A DNA stretch of 64,000 nucleotides from Candidatus Bathyarchaeota archaeon (GTDB lineage: Archaea; Thermoproteota; Bathyarchaeia; Bathyarchaeales; Bathycorpusculaceae), in NCBI GenBank assembly GCA_026014665.1, contig JAOZHX010000017.1, forward strand, positions 398,758 to 462,757, given 5' to 3'. The notes under the pieces are model-generated. The model ran no database searches and had not been told where the DNA came from. It saw nothing but the letters and a program-made list of their open reading frames with translations. This document shows, piece after piece, positions 18,416 through 27,487 of the stretch. The position numbers and the translations under genes were made by a program. The first letter of the stretch is position 1; the number at the start of each line of letters is the position of its first letter.

Positions 18416-20224
18416 TTAGAAAATCAACAGGAGCAAAATCAACGCTAAGCCTTCGAGCCCAAATATTGGAGCCACGATGTGTTTTGCTTTCACCAGAGCC
18501 TTATCCACCAGAGTTGTGACTGATCGCAACCGTTCCTCCCCTATGACTCGAACATGGGGAACAACGAATTGCTTATACCCTACCTTACAGTCTTCCAAGT
18601 TTGCTCTTGCTTTATTTGCTGCTTCACCAACCCATCTAACGAGCGCGTCCTGATCCATGGCTTCGCCGACTGGATGATATCCACGCCTGCCAGTAACCAA
18701 CGCACTCACAGCATGAGTGTCGGTCGTGAAAATTTCTGTTTGGTCAAAGCCGCCAGATTGGAGAACAGCAATCAGTTTCTCCCGCAAGCCAGGAATCATG
18801 TTGTTTCCATCGATTACGATGTAAGCGGTTTTCTGCCCTTGAACTTCGACAACAATTGCAGTTATGCCGCCTGTCCCCATGCCCTGTTTTGCAGTGAATT
18901 CCTGCGGGAACACAGAGGCAGCACCAACTTTAAAGCGTACTTTAGGCAACTCAGAAGCTTGTTTTATACACTTAGAAGCCGCTTTCTCTAAAGCACCTAA
19001 ATGCTCTTCGGTATCAACTACATCAGTTAGGCAATTATGGGCGTTAACTACTATAGCGGTTTCCAACCCATATTTTTTTGCTTCTTCACGAACCATGCGA
19101 CCAAGTTCTTGGGGTAAATCTTCGGTGGTTTTGGGTGCTAAAGAAAAAGAGAGGAAAGCGACATTGCCAAAGATTTGACAGGAAGCCGTCGCGTATCCCT
19201 CGGTCGCTCTGACGAAAGGCGAAGCCAAGGCGTCTGGAGTCTCAAACTTGGCTTCGCTAATGGTTCGAGATACGATTTTACGGTTTTGGGCTTGTGAAGC
19301 AAGGTCTAATTCATGCCCTAGGATACCTAAGGGAACGCAGGCGGTACAGTCGAATTCTATTTCAAACTCCTCTTTAAGAAGGGAAGGCAGTAGGCTGCTT
19401 CCAACGTTTTTAAAGGGACCTGGATGCACCAATGGAAGGATGAATGCTGCTTTAGTCTTTTTTGCACTAAATTTTAGCAAAGATACTTCGATGTCGGAGT
19501 CTTCACCCATTTCTTCAAGGTGTTCTTCTAATGGTCCGTTAAGGTCGGTAACCCAGTTGAGTATGAAGGCGCGAAACATACGCAGGGTTGGCAAAGCATA
19601 CGTATTCTTCCCCAGACGGTCAATTGTATGCAGGAATACGTAAACAGCTAAGTAAGTGATTATTGGAGCGAATACGATAAAGGGCAAGACCTGCAGCAGA
19701 GCCACCGTTGCAGTACTTATCCAGAGAACTACAAAGGAGATTATGCAAAGCATTGGCTGAAGAAACGCCGTCAGCAGTTGCTGCCATTTAGCTGCAAAAG
19801 ATGTTGCTGTGAGCACGATAGTGCGTAGCGTGATAACGGCGGCAAACCCTAGAAGCGATAGCTTTACCCATAGCAGTGGACCGAACATGGTGCCCACCCC
19901 AGCACCGATTGCAATGAAAGCTATCCACAGTAGCCAACCGTAAAATGACATGGCGAGAGTGCGCCTGATTGTGAAAATGGGGTCTTTTTTGAGAGTTAGT
20001 TTGCTAGCTAAAACATCGGTTGTGACTGTGATGGCAAATACAGTTATGCCTATAACCAGGCTTCCTATACTTGGAAAAATAACCGCTGTGGCGAGGCTAA
20101 CGCACAGGATGCAGAGGAAGGCAAGGGCTACGAGAGATTTTTTGTAGGATGGCAAAAAGAACATCGAAGAGTAGTGCTTCTTGGCGTTGTCCAGAGAATG
20201 GTTAAGAGAAGACTCAGGTTTCAT
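18416..20224 (-). CDS. DUF2070 family membrane protein
   Basis: Archaeal COG3356/DUF2070 protein of 602 residues. The N-terminal third holds about six hydrophobic segments (residues 30-200). A large soluble part follows with conserved elements such as LVHPGPFKNVGSSLLP, the histidine-bearing NAHNCLTD and TTDTHAVSALVTGRRGYHPVGE. One more hydrophobic helix closes the C-terminus. The His/Asp-rich soluble part resembles a metal-dependent hydrolase, but the biochemical role is unknown. It stands alone, convergent with nob1. Confidence 0.85.
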   Translation of the reverse strand: MKPESSLNHSLDNAKKHYSSMFFLPSYKKSLVALAFLCILCVSLATAVIFPSIGSLVIGITVFAITVTTDVLASKLTLKKDPIFTIRRTLAMSFYGWLLWIAFIAIGAGVGTMFGPLLWVKLSLLGFAAVITLRTIVLTATSFAAKWQQLLTAFLQPMLCIISFVVLWISTATVALLQVLPFIVFAPIITYLAVYVFLHTIDRLGKNTYALPTLRMFRAFILNWVTDLNGPLEEHLEEMGEDSDIEVSLLKFSAKKTKAAFILPLVHPGPFKNVGSSLLPSLLKEEFEIEFDCTACVPLGILGHELDLASQAQNRKIVSRTISEAKFETPDALASPFVRATEGYATASCQIFGNVAFLSFSLAPKTTEDLPQELGRMVREEAKKYGLETAIVVNAHNCLTDVVDTEEHLGALEKAASKCIKQASELPKVRFKVGAASVFPQEFTAKQGMGTGGITAIVVEVQGQKTAYIVIDGNNMIPGLREKLIAVLQSGGFDQTEIFTTDTHAVSALVTGRRGYHPVGEAMDQDALVRWVGEAANKARANLEDCKVGYKQFVVPHVRVIGEERLRSVTTLVDKALVKAKHIVAPIFGLEGLALILLLLIF

Positions 20225-20471
20225 GAGTTGTCTGAACTATGGAATTGGATAGCCCTATTAAAATTTAGCTAACTAAAAGCATACGAGTGCTTGACATTAA
20301 ATACATAATCCTTTATAACTCCAAGCGAAGGCATGGTTATTTTAGCATCAATAACGCAAAGACAAGGACATAAAATCATGATTTTGCCAGTTAAACTGCA
20401 GAAATCAACATACTACAGCAAGGAAACTGTTTTAACCATAGAAGCACAATCATATTAGTTTACCGACGTCT

Positions 20472-20762
20472 ATGCCAGAGCCAGATTTACCTCCTACAAT
20501 ATTTCACATGCTGGAACGAAACGTGGGCAAAAAGATCCGAGTTATTATAGATCCAGCATATGGTTTCGAAGGAACTTTAGCAGCGGTAACGCATGAACCC
20601 TCAGGAATCTGGCTGTCAGACGCAGAAGCGATTGTTTTGCGTTCAACCATTGCCCAGCCAATCCCCCAAGTGGCGAGTCGTGAAGAAAGAAGCGAATTGT
20701 TTCTCCACTTAAACTCAGTCCAAAGAATAGAAGTCTTGCATGCCACTGTGCCAAGACGTTAG
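20472..20762 (+). CDS. LSm-like RNA-binding protein
   Basis: 96-residue protein with a probable Sm fold. Residues 16-50 (GKKIRVIIDPAYGFEGTLAA, then a D-A pair after GIWLSD) match the Sm1 pattern of hydrophobic strand, G-x-F-x-G-x-L and DA, and LFLHLNSVQRIEVLHA fits the Sm2 strand. Sm1 and Sm2 are joined by a longer loop than in canonical archaeal SmAP. It would form a ring and bind U-rich RNA, but this assignment rests on pattern alone. It is convergent with Sec61 beta. Confidence 0.65.
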   Translation: MPEPDLPPTIFHMLERNVGKKIRVIIDPAYGFEGTLAAVTHEPSGIWLSDAEAIVLRSTIAQPIPQVASREERSELFLHLNSVQRIEVLHATVPRR

Positions 20763-20773
20763 AGTAAAAAACG

Positions 20774-20947
20774 TTAAACTGGGAAGAAAATTTTCGCTAG
20801 AACTGAAACAACAATAAGCGCAACCGCAAAGACTACAAGCAGTTCAGGTCGAATTTTTATGCCTTCGGTTTCTTCCTCAAAAAACCTGAGCAAACCCGCA
20901 CTCGCAGCAGGCATCGGACCTGTATCCTTCTTTCTACGTCTACTCAT
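20774..20947 (-). CDS. Preprotein translocase subunit Sec61 beta (SecG)
   Basis: 57-residue gene found by translating the minus strand. It begins MSRRRKKDTGPMPAASAGLL, followed by RFFEEETEGIKIRPELLVV and a single membrane helix running to a C-terminal FFPV. The basic, Gly/Pro-rich N-terminus, the EEE-GIKI-P turn and the tail-anchored helix are the hallmarks of archaeal Sec61 beta, the small non-essential subunit of the SecYE channel. The stop is 12 bases from the stop of the convergent LSm-like gene. Confidence 0.92.
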   Translation of the reverse strand: MSRRRKKDTGPMPAASAGLLRFFEEETEGIKIRPELLVVFAVALIVVSVLAKIFFPV

Positions 20948-21406
20948 CCAAGAGTCACTTCCATTTTTAACGCATGTTTAGTCTTTTCTTGAACTAATTA
21001 ATCTTGCGCCAAAAAATACGTACTTAAAGCAAATACCCCACTCACCAAACATTCTTTTAAAATGCAAGCACTTTGCACCATGGGCGACATGTCAAACCCC
21101 TTTTTAAAGGGGGAGAGGAAGCTGAGCCAGAGCAACAAAAGAACACACTCTTGAAGGCGCCACAAACCGATGCTGAAAAACAAATATTGACAAATCCAGC
21201 ACTTTTCCTTGCATACACACGCAAAAGCAACCATTAACCATGCAAAAATGCAGCCATACAGCTCAAATACGCATTTTTGTTGAGCCTTTAAATAAGGGGG
21301 CTATAGATTTTTCCAAGCAAAACAGAGTACCGTATACAAAAGCATCAACCAAACATACAAAACACGCCTAAATCAAGTCGAAACCTTATAACACTCCACG
21401 CCCTTT
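20948..21406. other. Intergenic region with hairpins, no gene recognised
   Basis: About 460 bases between Sec61 beta and mazG. A minus-strand frame of 78 codons (20998-21234) is Cys/Leu-rich with no ribosome site, and I do not believe it. Seen: a hairpin CCCCTTT-tt-AAAGGGG (21097-21112); a perfect 9-base inverted repeat CAAAAATGC/GCATTTTTG (21243-21251 with 21271-21279) that overlaps a second pair GCTCAA/TTGAGC (21261-21266 with 21280-21285), so only one can form at a time; and a TATA-like TTTAAATA at about 21286-21293. A small RNA or a leader is possible. Confidence 0.4.
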
Positions 21407-21415
21407 TTGAAAACC

Positions 21416-21703
21416 ATGCAAATCCAAGAATTCCAAGAAATGATGAAACGCCATTACTTCAAACGTGACTCCCAAAGAGGCATCGAAGGCACCTACAACT
21501 GGCTTGTTGACGAAGTAGCGGAACTCGGAGAGGAATTGAAAGGATCTGATAGAGAAGCAACCGAAAAAGAATTCGCTGACGTAATCGCTTGGCTTGCATC
21601 CCTCGCCAACATCATGGGCATAGATCTAGAAAAAGCAGCAGTCAACAAATACAACAACCTGTGCCCAAAATGCCAGCATTCGCCCTGCCAATGCACCTCT
21701 TAA
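21416..21703 (+). CDS. MazG-like nucleotide pyrophosphohydrolase
   Basis: All-alpha NTP pyrophosphatase of about 95 residues. The metal-binding motif is clear: EVAELGEEL (about residue 34), and further on EFADVIAWL. It would hydrolyse a nucleoside triphosphate to the monophosphate and pyrophosphate as a house-cleaning step. A C-terminal CPKC-CQC cluster (CPKCQHSPCQC) suggests a bound metal. ATG at 21416 fits a leaderless transcript from the TATA-like CCTTATAA near 21384-21391; a TTG at 21407 is in frame. The stop overlaps that of the convergent regulator. Confidence 0.85.
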   Translation: MQIQEFQEMMKRHYFKRDSQRGIEGTYNWLVDEVAELGEELKGSDREATEKEFADVIAWLASLANIMGIDLEKAAVNKYNNLCPKCQHSPCQCTS

Positions 21704-21975
21704 CCCAAACGTTTCTGACCCAAACCCGTAGAGAGCCAAACAAAACGTCGCTTCCCTTTCCGCTCCACGATGCCCTCATTCTTCAACAACCTAAGATGGT
21801 ACATCACAACACCATACGAAAGAGAACATTCCCTAGCAATCTTTGAAGCGCTGTAAACCTGATGATCCAGCAAACCCAAAATTCTGCTTCTCGCCAAAAG
21901 ACCACTGCGAACGTTCCTTATGCAACTTAAGTAAGCGTTAGGATGCAAACTTCCCTTTATACCGGCCACCACCAC
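21700..21975 (-). CDS. ArsR-like winged-helix transcriptional regulator
   Basis: 91-residue single-domain regulator. Residues 25-85 form a winged helix: SRILGLLDHQVYSASKIARE, then LSYGVVMYHLRLLKNEGIVE with a basic wing (KGKRRFVWL). No ligand domain or metal-binding cysteines are seen. The start appears to be a GTG at 21975. It is convergent and overlaps mazG by four bases, and lies just downstream of the PolD large subunit gene on the same strand. Target unknown. Confidence 0.75.
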   Translation of the reverse strand: MVVAGIKGSLHPNAYLSCIRNVRSGLLARSRILGLLDHQVYSASKIARECSLSYGVVMYHLRLLKNEGIVERKGKRRFVWLSTGLGQKRLG

Positions 21976-22004
21976 ATTGTATGCTGTTATCGTTGAAAAA
22001 CTTT

Positions 22005-25000
22005 CTACTTAAAATCAAACAGCGAAGCCTGCTTTGGTTTTTTATTATCAAACATGGCAGCTATCTCTTCCTTAACTAACTCCATACGCTGAGTGTAATA
22101 CCTAGGCAAACCATACTTATCCACAAGTTGCTGAGCCGCAACCAAGTACTTCTCGATACCTCCACGATAAACCGTCAACGTCAACTTCCCCCCACAAAAC
22201 GTACATTTCCCCCTAAGGGGCAAACGACGATACTTTTTATTGCAAGACTTACAACGAAAACCCTGAGTGGAAAAAGCACGCATGTTCCCAGCGATGTCAC
22301 GCATAAAATGCGTATTTAAAACCTTCAACGCCACACGCCTAGCATCGACAGCCTCAATCTTCTCCCCCAAAGCCAACTGCATATCCAACTTATCAATCAT
22401 GGACTTAAATTCCTTGTAAGAGCTGTTGGCGTTGCCAAGATTAATGTTAGTCACAGGAGTAGTGTACTGGAAACCCTCAAACTGCGCCTCAGTATCAAGC
22501 CTATGACTAATAACATCCATAACAGCACTCACTGACCTAGCATCCGACTTCTCAAGCGTCTTCTTGTAAAACTCAAGCGGATAAGACGCATCAACATCAA
22601 AATCATGAGCCTGCCGCTGAACTTCCTTAGTATTAACAAAAGGAATCAACAGAATCGGCGCATCCATAATACCGCCAATCTGCGCAGGCAAATACACACG
22701 AGAAAAATTAATCAGCGTATCAAGCGCCAGCATTATAGCATCTTCATCACCGTCACAATCCCGACGCTTAGCAGAATGCCAAACAGGATGTGCATAAATC
22801 ACATTGCGATCCGTAAAACCGACCACCCTTCCCAAGATGCAAGCACAGGTGTGAGGCGCTAAGCCGAAAATAAGTTGCCCCACGATGTCTTCAGCCTTTT
22901 TAACATTGTAGAACGCAGGCAGCTTGTAAACTCGCACCAGCAAGTCATCGATAAAATTGGCAATTTGAACAAAGTATTCTCCAGCACGCCATGGAATCAC
23001 AACATCTTGAATCTTTAACTCTAAAACCTGATCTGGATCCTTAAGCGGCAAACCATGCATGTCAGAGACATAGCCCATTTGCCTAAGCTTCTCCAAAGAC
23101 ACCCCAATTTCACATGGCTTAATATGCGTCAACGGCGCATTGGTAGCGTCAAAGCGTATGGTGCCATCCTTGTAAACCGACAACTCATACCTTGCTCTCA
23201 AAATGCCTTTTTCAACCAGTTCAGGCGTTTTATCCAGATTAGTTAAACCCTTTACACCCCGTAGAACTTTTGGCACCTGACATCCAAGCGCGCTAGAGGC
23301 ATTTTCAAGCAATTCTTTGAAATTAACCGGTTGACGCTGGTACTGAACACCCTCAGTCTTGCAGGTAGGACAACCTGAATCTTTAACCACTCTGCCGCAA
23401 CGCGGACAACTCTTCTCAGGCACTGTTTCAAGCCCGCATTCAGCGCACTTTACCCTCACAGTATACGTTTTACAGTTAGGACATTTACGCCTAGCTAACT
23501 CCACAAACACCGAATCCTTTTTTGCCGCCTCCAAAAGATCCCTATGAGCACCACCAGCCAAACTAACTGGAAAAAGCACATGAACCAGAGGCTTCATTTC
23601 ACGGCGCTTAGCCTTCTCAGGACGCCCCATGCGTGCCCCAACGTAAGTAGGAGCTTTATCCTTAATTTGCACACCACTAAGCAGGCTTAGCAATTCCAGC
23701 ACAGAATCAGCATGCGCAGTTACTGTTTGACCATAGCCAACTGTGAAAGCAAAAGCAGCCGCATCCTCACCAATTATTCGGACTTTACCGCCGACTATCT
23801 GATGAGGCACAAGGACCTTTCTCAATAAGCCCAAAACTGCCAAGTCAGCTTCACCCAAAACCCTTTGGGCAAGCCCATCTTTGAGGTTAACTTCACAGAA
23901 ACTCAACCATTTATTGAGCAACTGAACCTCCTGAACGTTCAATAAGCTGCTCCAAAAGAAAAGACAATTAGGCGCCAACGGTACACCCAAACTCTGACTT
24001 AGAGCAATTGCTTCTTTAACAGTAGGCTTGTTCACGAAAGGATCAGCAATGAAAGCAGACAACCTTTCTGCAGGTACCTTTGTAGCCTCAGACGCACTGG
24101 CATAATCAAAACCAAACTTAACTTGAAGAGCATTCTGGAGATCCTTCACCCACCATTCTTCAACATACCCAGAAGGCGGAAGAGCTTTGCTACAGTACAG
24201 AAAATCACCAAACCCGATGAGTATGTCACCTAAGAAAAGAATTTTCTCAACCTTTCCCTTAACTTGAAGAAAATTCTCAAGCGTAACTCTGACTACCGAC
24301 TTATCCTTAAGCAAGACAACAGGTGGCTCAAGACTGTCCACGGGAACAGCAACCCCGCCCTTGCCAGGCAACTCTAAACGCATCTGAGTGCCAGCAGCAA
24401 GAAAACTCTCGACTACAAACATAGTCGCTGGATGGATACCTACAGCTGTAAGCCCAGTGTTGCGTGAGCGGCCATACCTTAGCCTAAAGCCCCCCCGAGT
24501 CGATGGAAAAGAGAAAATGGGACGACCAGCGATCACGTCATCCATGAAACCGCCCGATTTTTTCTCGGATTTCTTTTTGAATTCTTTTAACCAGTCCCAG
24601 CCTTGGAAGCCAATTTTATCAACGATCACAAAAACTTTTTGGGCACGACCAACAATGCCATCATTTACAACCCGAAGCGCACCACCTCGCACACGATTGG
24701 TTTCCACTCGAGGCAAATTTCTATAAGAAGAAACTTCAACAGGATCCGACTCTGTACCTGTTACCTCGACTGGAATCAGATTCAGCGCTTTGCGAAGTTC
24801 TTCGTCGGGAATATGGTATTGAAAGCGCCCCACTTGACGCTCGTAAAGTCTAAGTTCTTCAACAAAGCGAGAGATCTCTTCCTCTGTGGGCTTATACTTA
24901 TCCAACCCAAGCTGTCGCCGCACAAAATCACCCACCACTAAGGTCAAGGCTTGATCGGTTCCACCCGCAGAACGAATGGGCCCAGCAAAGTAGATTGCAA

Positions 25001-25406
25001 GGTAGCGTGTTCGGTCAGCGTTTGTCTTAATCTTAACTTGGGCTATACCTTGGATGGGTGCAGCGGTTAAGCCTTCAGTGAAAATCGCTAGCGCAGTACG
25101 AATTGCTTGTTCAGCTGCTTGCTCAGGCTCCATATGAGTGAATTTGCCCAAAGCAATTTCTTCTGCAACTTTGAAAGCGATTTCCTCTCTTTGCATTTTA
25201 GTGCTTAAATCCCTTATGCTGTGAGCAACTCCTTTTGGTCCAACCAACCCTTCGACTAGATCAGCGATATCTTGGGCTATCATGCACTCAGTTTTCAAGG
25301 CTGGATCCAACCCTTTGGATCGAGCGCTGTCGCTGATTGCATAGAGTTCTTTAAGTTGGTTCTCTAGGGTCCGAATGTAGGTTTGATAGCCGTTGCTAAT
25401 TTTCAA
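22005..25406 (-). CDS. polC: DNA polymerase D large subunit (DP2)
   Basis: Catalytic subunit of the archaeal replicative family D polymerase. 1133 residues, without an intein. It shows the double-psi barrel active site with DCDGDEDAIM near residue 940, the zinc-binding segments (CPNCKTYTV...CAECGLETVPEKSCPRCGR at about residues 640-680, CKSCNKKYRR near 1050), and a C-terminal KQASLFDFK that looks like a PCNA-interacting (PIP) peptide. The start is a TTG preceded by GGTGA. The small subunit DP1 is encoded separately at 35.4-37 kb. Confidence 0.97.
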   Translation of the reverse strand: MKISNGYQTYIRTLENQLKELYAISDSARSKGLDPALKTECMIAQDIADLVEGLVGPKGVAHSIRDLSTKMQREEIAFKVAEEIALGKFTHMEPEQAAEQAIRTALAIFTEGLTAAPIQGIAQVKIKTNADRTRYLAIYFAGPIRSAGGTDQALTLVVGDFVRRQLGLDKYKPTEEEISRFVEELRLYERQVGRFQYHIPDEELRKALNLIPVEVTGTESDPVEVSSYRNLPRVETNRVRGGALRVVNDGIVGRAQKVFVIVDKIGFQGWDWLKEFKKKSEKKSGGFMDDVIAGRPIFSFPSTRGGFRLRYGRSRNTGLTAVGIHPATMFVVESFLAAGTQMRLELPGKGGVAVPVDSLEPPVVLLKDKSVVRVTLENFLQVKGKVEKILFLGDILIGFGDFLYCSKALPPSGYVEEWWVKDLQNALQVKFGFDYASASEATKVPAERLSAFIADPFVNKPTVKEAIALSQSLGVPLAPNCLFFWSSLLNVQEVQLLNKWLSFCEVNLKDGLAQRVLGEADLAVLGLLRKVLVPHQIVGGKVRIIGEDAAAFAFTVGYGQTVTAHADSVLELLSLLSGVQIKDKAPTYVGARMGRPEKAKRREMKPLVHVLFPVSLAGGAHRDLLEAAKKDSVFVELARRKCPNCKTYTVRVKCAECGLETVPEKSCPRCGRVVKDSGCPTCKTEGVQYQRQPVNFKELLENASSALGCQVPKVLRGVKGLTNLDKTPELVEKGILRARYELSVYKDGTIRFDATNAPLTHIKPCEIGVSLEKLRQMGYVSDMHGLPLKDPDQVLELKIQDVVIPWRAGEYFVQIANFIDDLLVRVYKLPAFYNVKKAEDIVGQLIFGLAPHTCACILGRVVGFTDRNVIYAHPVWHSAKRRDCDGDEDAIMLALDTLINFSRVYLPAQIGGIMDAPILLIPFVNTKEVQRQAHDFDVDASYPLEFYKKTLEKSDARSVSAVMDVISHRLDTEAQFEGFQYTTPVTNINLGNANSSYKEFKSMIDKLDMQLALGEKIEAVDARRVALKVLNTHFMRDIAGNMRAFSTQGFRCKSCNKKYRRLPLRGKCTFCGGKLTLTVYRGGIEKYLVAAQQLVDKYGLPRYYTQRMELVKEEIAAMFDNKKPKQASLFDFK

Positions 25407-25486
25407 GTCGACAGCTCACCCGCAAGATATGCAATGAAGGCTTATTTTGGCTTTCTAAAAAAGAAGCAAAAAGAAGAAATGAAGCA

Positions 25487-26239
25487 TTACGCCTTGGTAA
25501 CTTTAATTGCGCAGATAATGTCTGAAATCCTCTGTTTGGCATCACTTGACTCGGTAACGTTCCCCGTTACGATTATGTCCGCACCTGCAGAAGCCGCAGC
25601 CAACGCTTGCTCTTTAGTTCGGATTCCGCCACCAACGATTAAGGGTACATCAAGCACGTGTTTAACCGCACGAATCATCTCGGGAGGCACGGGATTTGCC
25701 GCTCCAGAACCCCCCTCAAGATAAATAAAGCGCATTCCAAGGTATTGCCCTGCAAGAGCATGAGCCGCTGCCAACTCTGGTTTATTGTACGGCACAGAAA
25801 TCGCTTTGCCAACTACTCCAGCAGTACCCCCCTCCCCTACGATTACGTAGCCCATGGAGATTGGCTCTAAACCAAATTTCTTTACAAGTGGAGCACCAAG
25901 TATTTGAGCGCCTATGAGAAAGTAGGGGTCAACGGAGTTTAATAGGGACATGAACCATATGGCGTCCGCATAACTTGTTATGCCTGTTACGTTGTTTGGG
26001 AAAAGAATCGTTGGAATGTCAACGACGGCTTTTATGGCTTTCACTACATCGTCAAGATGATTTTGAGAAACAAAAGTTGAACCCCCAATCATTATGGCGG
26101 CAGTTCCGCTGTTTTTCGAGTTTTCAGCAATCCGTGAAGCATCCTGCGCAGTAACTTTTTCAGGGTCAATGAGGGTTATGTGGATTGCCCCGTCATTTTT
26201 TATTTTTTCAAGCAAGTACCTCTCAACGCGCCCAAGCAT
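25487..26239 (-). CDS. Geranylgeranylglyceryl phosphate synthase
   Basis: TIM-barrel prenyltransferase that joins geranylgeranyl diphosphate to sn-glycerol-1-phosphate, the first ether-forming step of archaeal membrane lipids. About 250 residues from the ATG at 26239 (MLGRVERYLLEKI); a TTG at 26254 directly after the upstream stop is also possible. Family segments seen: HITLIDPEKV, IMIGGSTFV, FPNNVTGITSYADA, and phosphate-binding IYLEGGSGA and LIVGGGIRTKEQA. It follows the Elf1-like gene with no gap. Confidence 0.94.
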   Translation of the reverse strand: MLGRVERYLLEKIKNDGAIHITLIDPEKVTAQDASRIAENSKNSGTAAIMIGGSTFVSQNHLDDVVKAIKAVVDIPTILFPNNVTGITSYADAIWFMSLLNSVDPYFLIGAQILGAPLVKKFGLEPISMGYVIVGEGGTAGVVGKAISVPYNKPELAAAHALAGQYLGMRFIYLEGGSGAANPVPPEMIRAVKHVLDVPLIVGGGIRTKEQALAAASAGADIIVTGNVTESSDAKQRISDIICAIKVTKA

Positions 26240-26254
26240 ACACTGAGCCTTCAA

Positions 26255-26524
26255 CTATTCTTTTTTAATATTTGACACTGAAACCCTTTTTTGATTACCA
26301 TAAACGCGGTCAGTTAACATGCAGTATACATCAACTTCTCCTTGTGCAGGGCGAATTGTGAATTCTTCTTTCAAGCCACAACTACTGCATTGTGCAATGG
26401 CGCGGCCGCCGTCTTCGCGGAAAATCTCGACTCTGACAGTTTCTTTTCCGCATCGTGGGCATGAGAAGAATTTGGGTAACCTTTTTTTTGGAATGTGAAC
26501 AACTTTTTTCCTTCTCCGACCCAT
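26255..26524 (-). CDS. Elf1-like transcription elongation factor (zinc ribbon)
   Basis: Small protein of about 89 residues that starts MGRRRKKVVHIPKKRLPKFF, followed by a four-cysteine zinc ribbon (CPRCGKE and CSSCGL). This is the layout of the archaeal/eukaryotic Elf1 factor, which binds the transcribing polymerase. ATG at 26524 has AGAAGG about nine bases upstream. It is the first gene of an operon with GGGPS and is divergent from nadE. Confidence 0.85.
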   Translation of the reverse strand: MGRRRKKVVHIPKKRLPKFFSCPRCGKETVRVEIFREDGGRAIAQCSSCGLKEEFTIRPAQGEVDVYCMLTDRVYGNQKRVSVSNIKKE

Positions 26525-26623
26525 TAACAATAACCTTCTACATGTCTGGTAATCTTCATTAGTATTTATGCTTGTCCTTAAATACTTGCCTACTAACCAT
26601 TGAAGTGAGGCTTCGAAAAAGAA

Positions 26624-27466
26624 TTGAAATTAACGCTCTCCCTGCTAAAAATCGATTGTTCAGAAATTCAAAAAAGAATCTGCCGTTTCATTAAAGAGTA
26701 CGTAGAAAACGCAGGAGCTAAAGGCATCGTGCTGGGGCTATCTGGCGGAATCGACAGCGGAACCATAGCTGCACTCTCAAGCCTTGCTATCGGTAGCGAA
26801 AATGTCTTGGGTCTAATGCTCCCAGAAAAAGAAAACTTTAGCCAAAAAGACATTGATGATGCCAAAGCAATTGCCCACATCTTTAACTTCGAAACACAGA
26901 TTTGTGACATGTCAGAAGTTCTTGTTGCATTCTACGAGGCAATTCCAATCTTTGACCCATCCGACCGGCTTTGTAAAGGGAACATCAAGGCTAGAACCAG
27001 AATGATTATCCTGTACTACTACGCTAATAAGCAAAACCGAATCGTGTGCGGCAGTTCAGATAAGTCTGAAACTCTTATGGGCTACTTCACAAAGTGGGGT
27101 GATGCCGCAGCCGATATAGCGCCTATCCTTGACCTCTACAAAACTCAAGTCCGCCAACTTGCACTTCACTTAGGAATTCCAAAAGAACTCGCGCTAAAGC
27201 CGTCTACGCCTGCATTATGGCCCAATCAACTTGCCGAAAACGAGCTTGGAATCCGCTATGAAACGCTGGATCTGATTCTTTATGGGTTGGAGCGGTTTAT
27301 GTCATCGGAGGAAATTGCAACCCAATTAAGCGTTGATAAAGCTATCGTGGACCAAATAAAGAAACGCTGGCTTGTAAATGAACATAAACGCAGAATGCCG
27401 CTTGCACCAAAGCTTGAGTATAGGACTGTGGGAAATGATTTTAGGCTCCCAAGGCATACATACTAA
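26624..27466 (+). CDS. nadE: NAD synthetase, ammonia-dependent type
   Basis: Amidates deamido-NAD to NAD. The 280-residue protein is the synthetase domain alone, with the pyrophosphatase loop LSGGIDSG (residues 39-46), CGSSDKSETLMGYFTKWGD and SPALWPNQ-like PALWPNQLAENELGI. It lacks the fused glutaminase domain found in many bacteria. The start must be the TTG at 26624, because a TGA lies just upstream in frame and no other start codon occurs. A nitrilase-family gene follows 21 bases later. Confidence 0.95.
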   Translation: MKLTLSLLKIDCSEIQKRICRFIKEYVENAGAKGIVLGLSGGIDSGTIAALSSLAIGSENVLGLMLPEKENFSQKDIDDAKAIAHIFNFETQICDMSEVLVAFYEAIPIFDPSDRLCKGNIKARTRMIILYYYANKQNRIVCGSSDKSETLMGYFTKWGDAAADIAPILDLYKTQVRQLALHLGIPKELALKPSTPALWPNQLAENELGIRYETLDLILYGLERFMSSEEIATQLSVDKAIVDQIKKRWLVNEHKRRMPLAPKLEYRTVGNDFRLPRHTY

Positions 27467-27487
27467 AAGGGAATAGGGCTTAAGTCG

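Noticed and set aside
20998..21234. 78-codon minus-strand frame between Sec61 beta and mazG
   Set aside because: Cys/Leu/Phe-heavy composition, no ribosome site, no recognisable pattern, and hairpins run through it.
21060..21300. SRP RNA or RNase P RNA in the hairpin-containing gap
   Set aside because: No conserved core sequences of either RNA could be identified by eye.
22005..25406. Intein in the PolD large subunit
   Set aside because: The protein is 1133 residues with uninterrupted conserved motifs, so there is no room for an intein.
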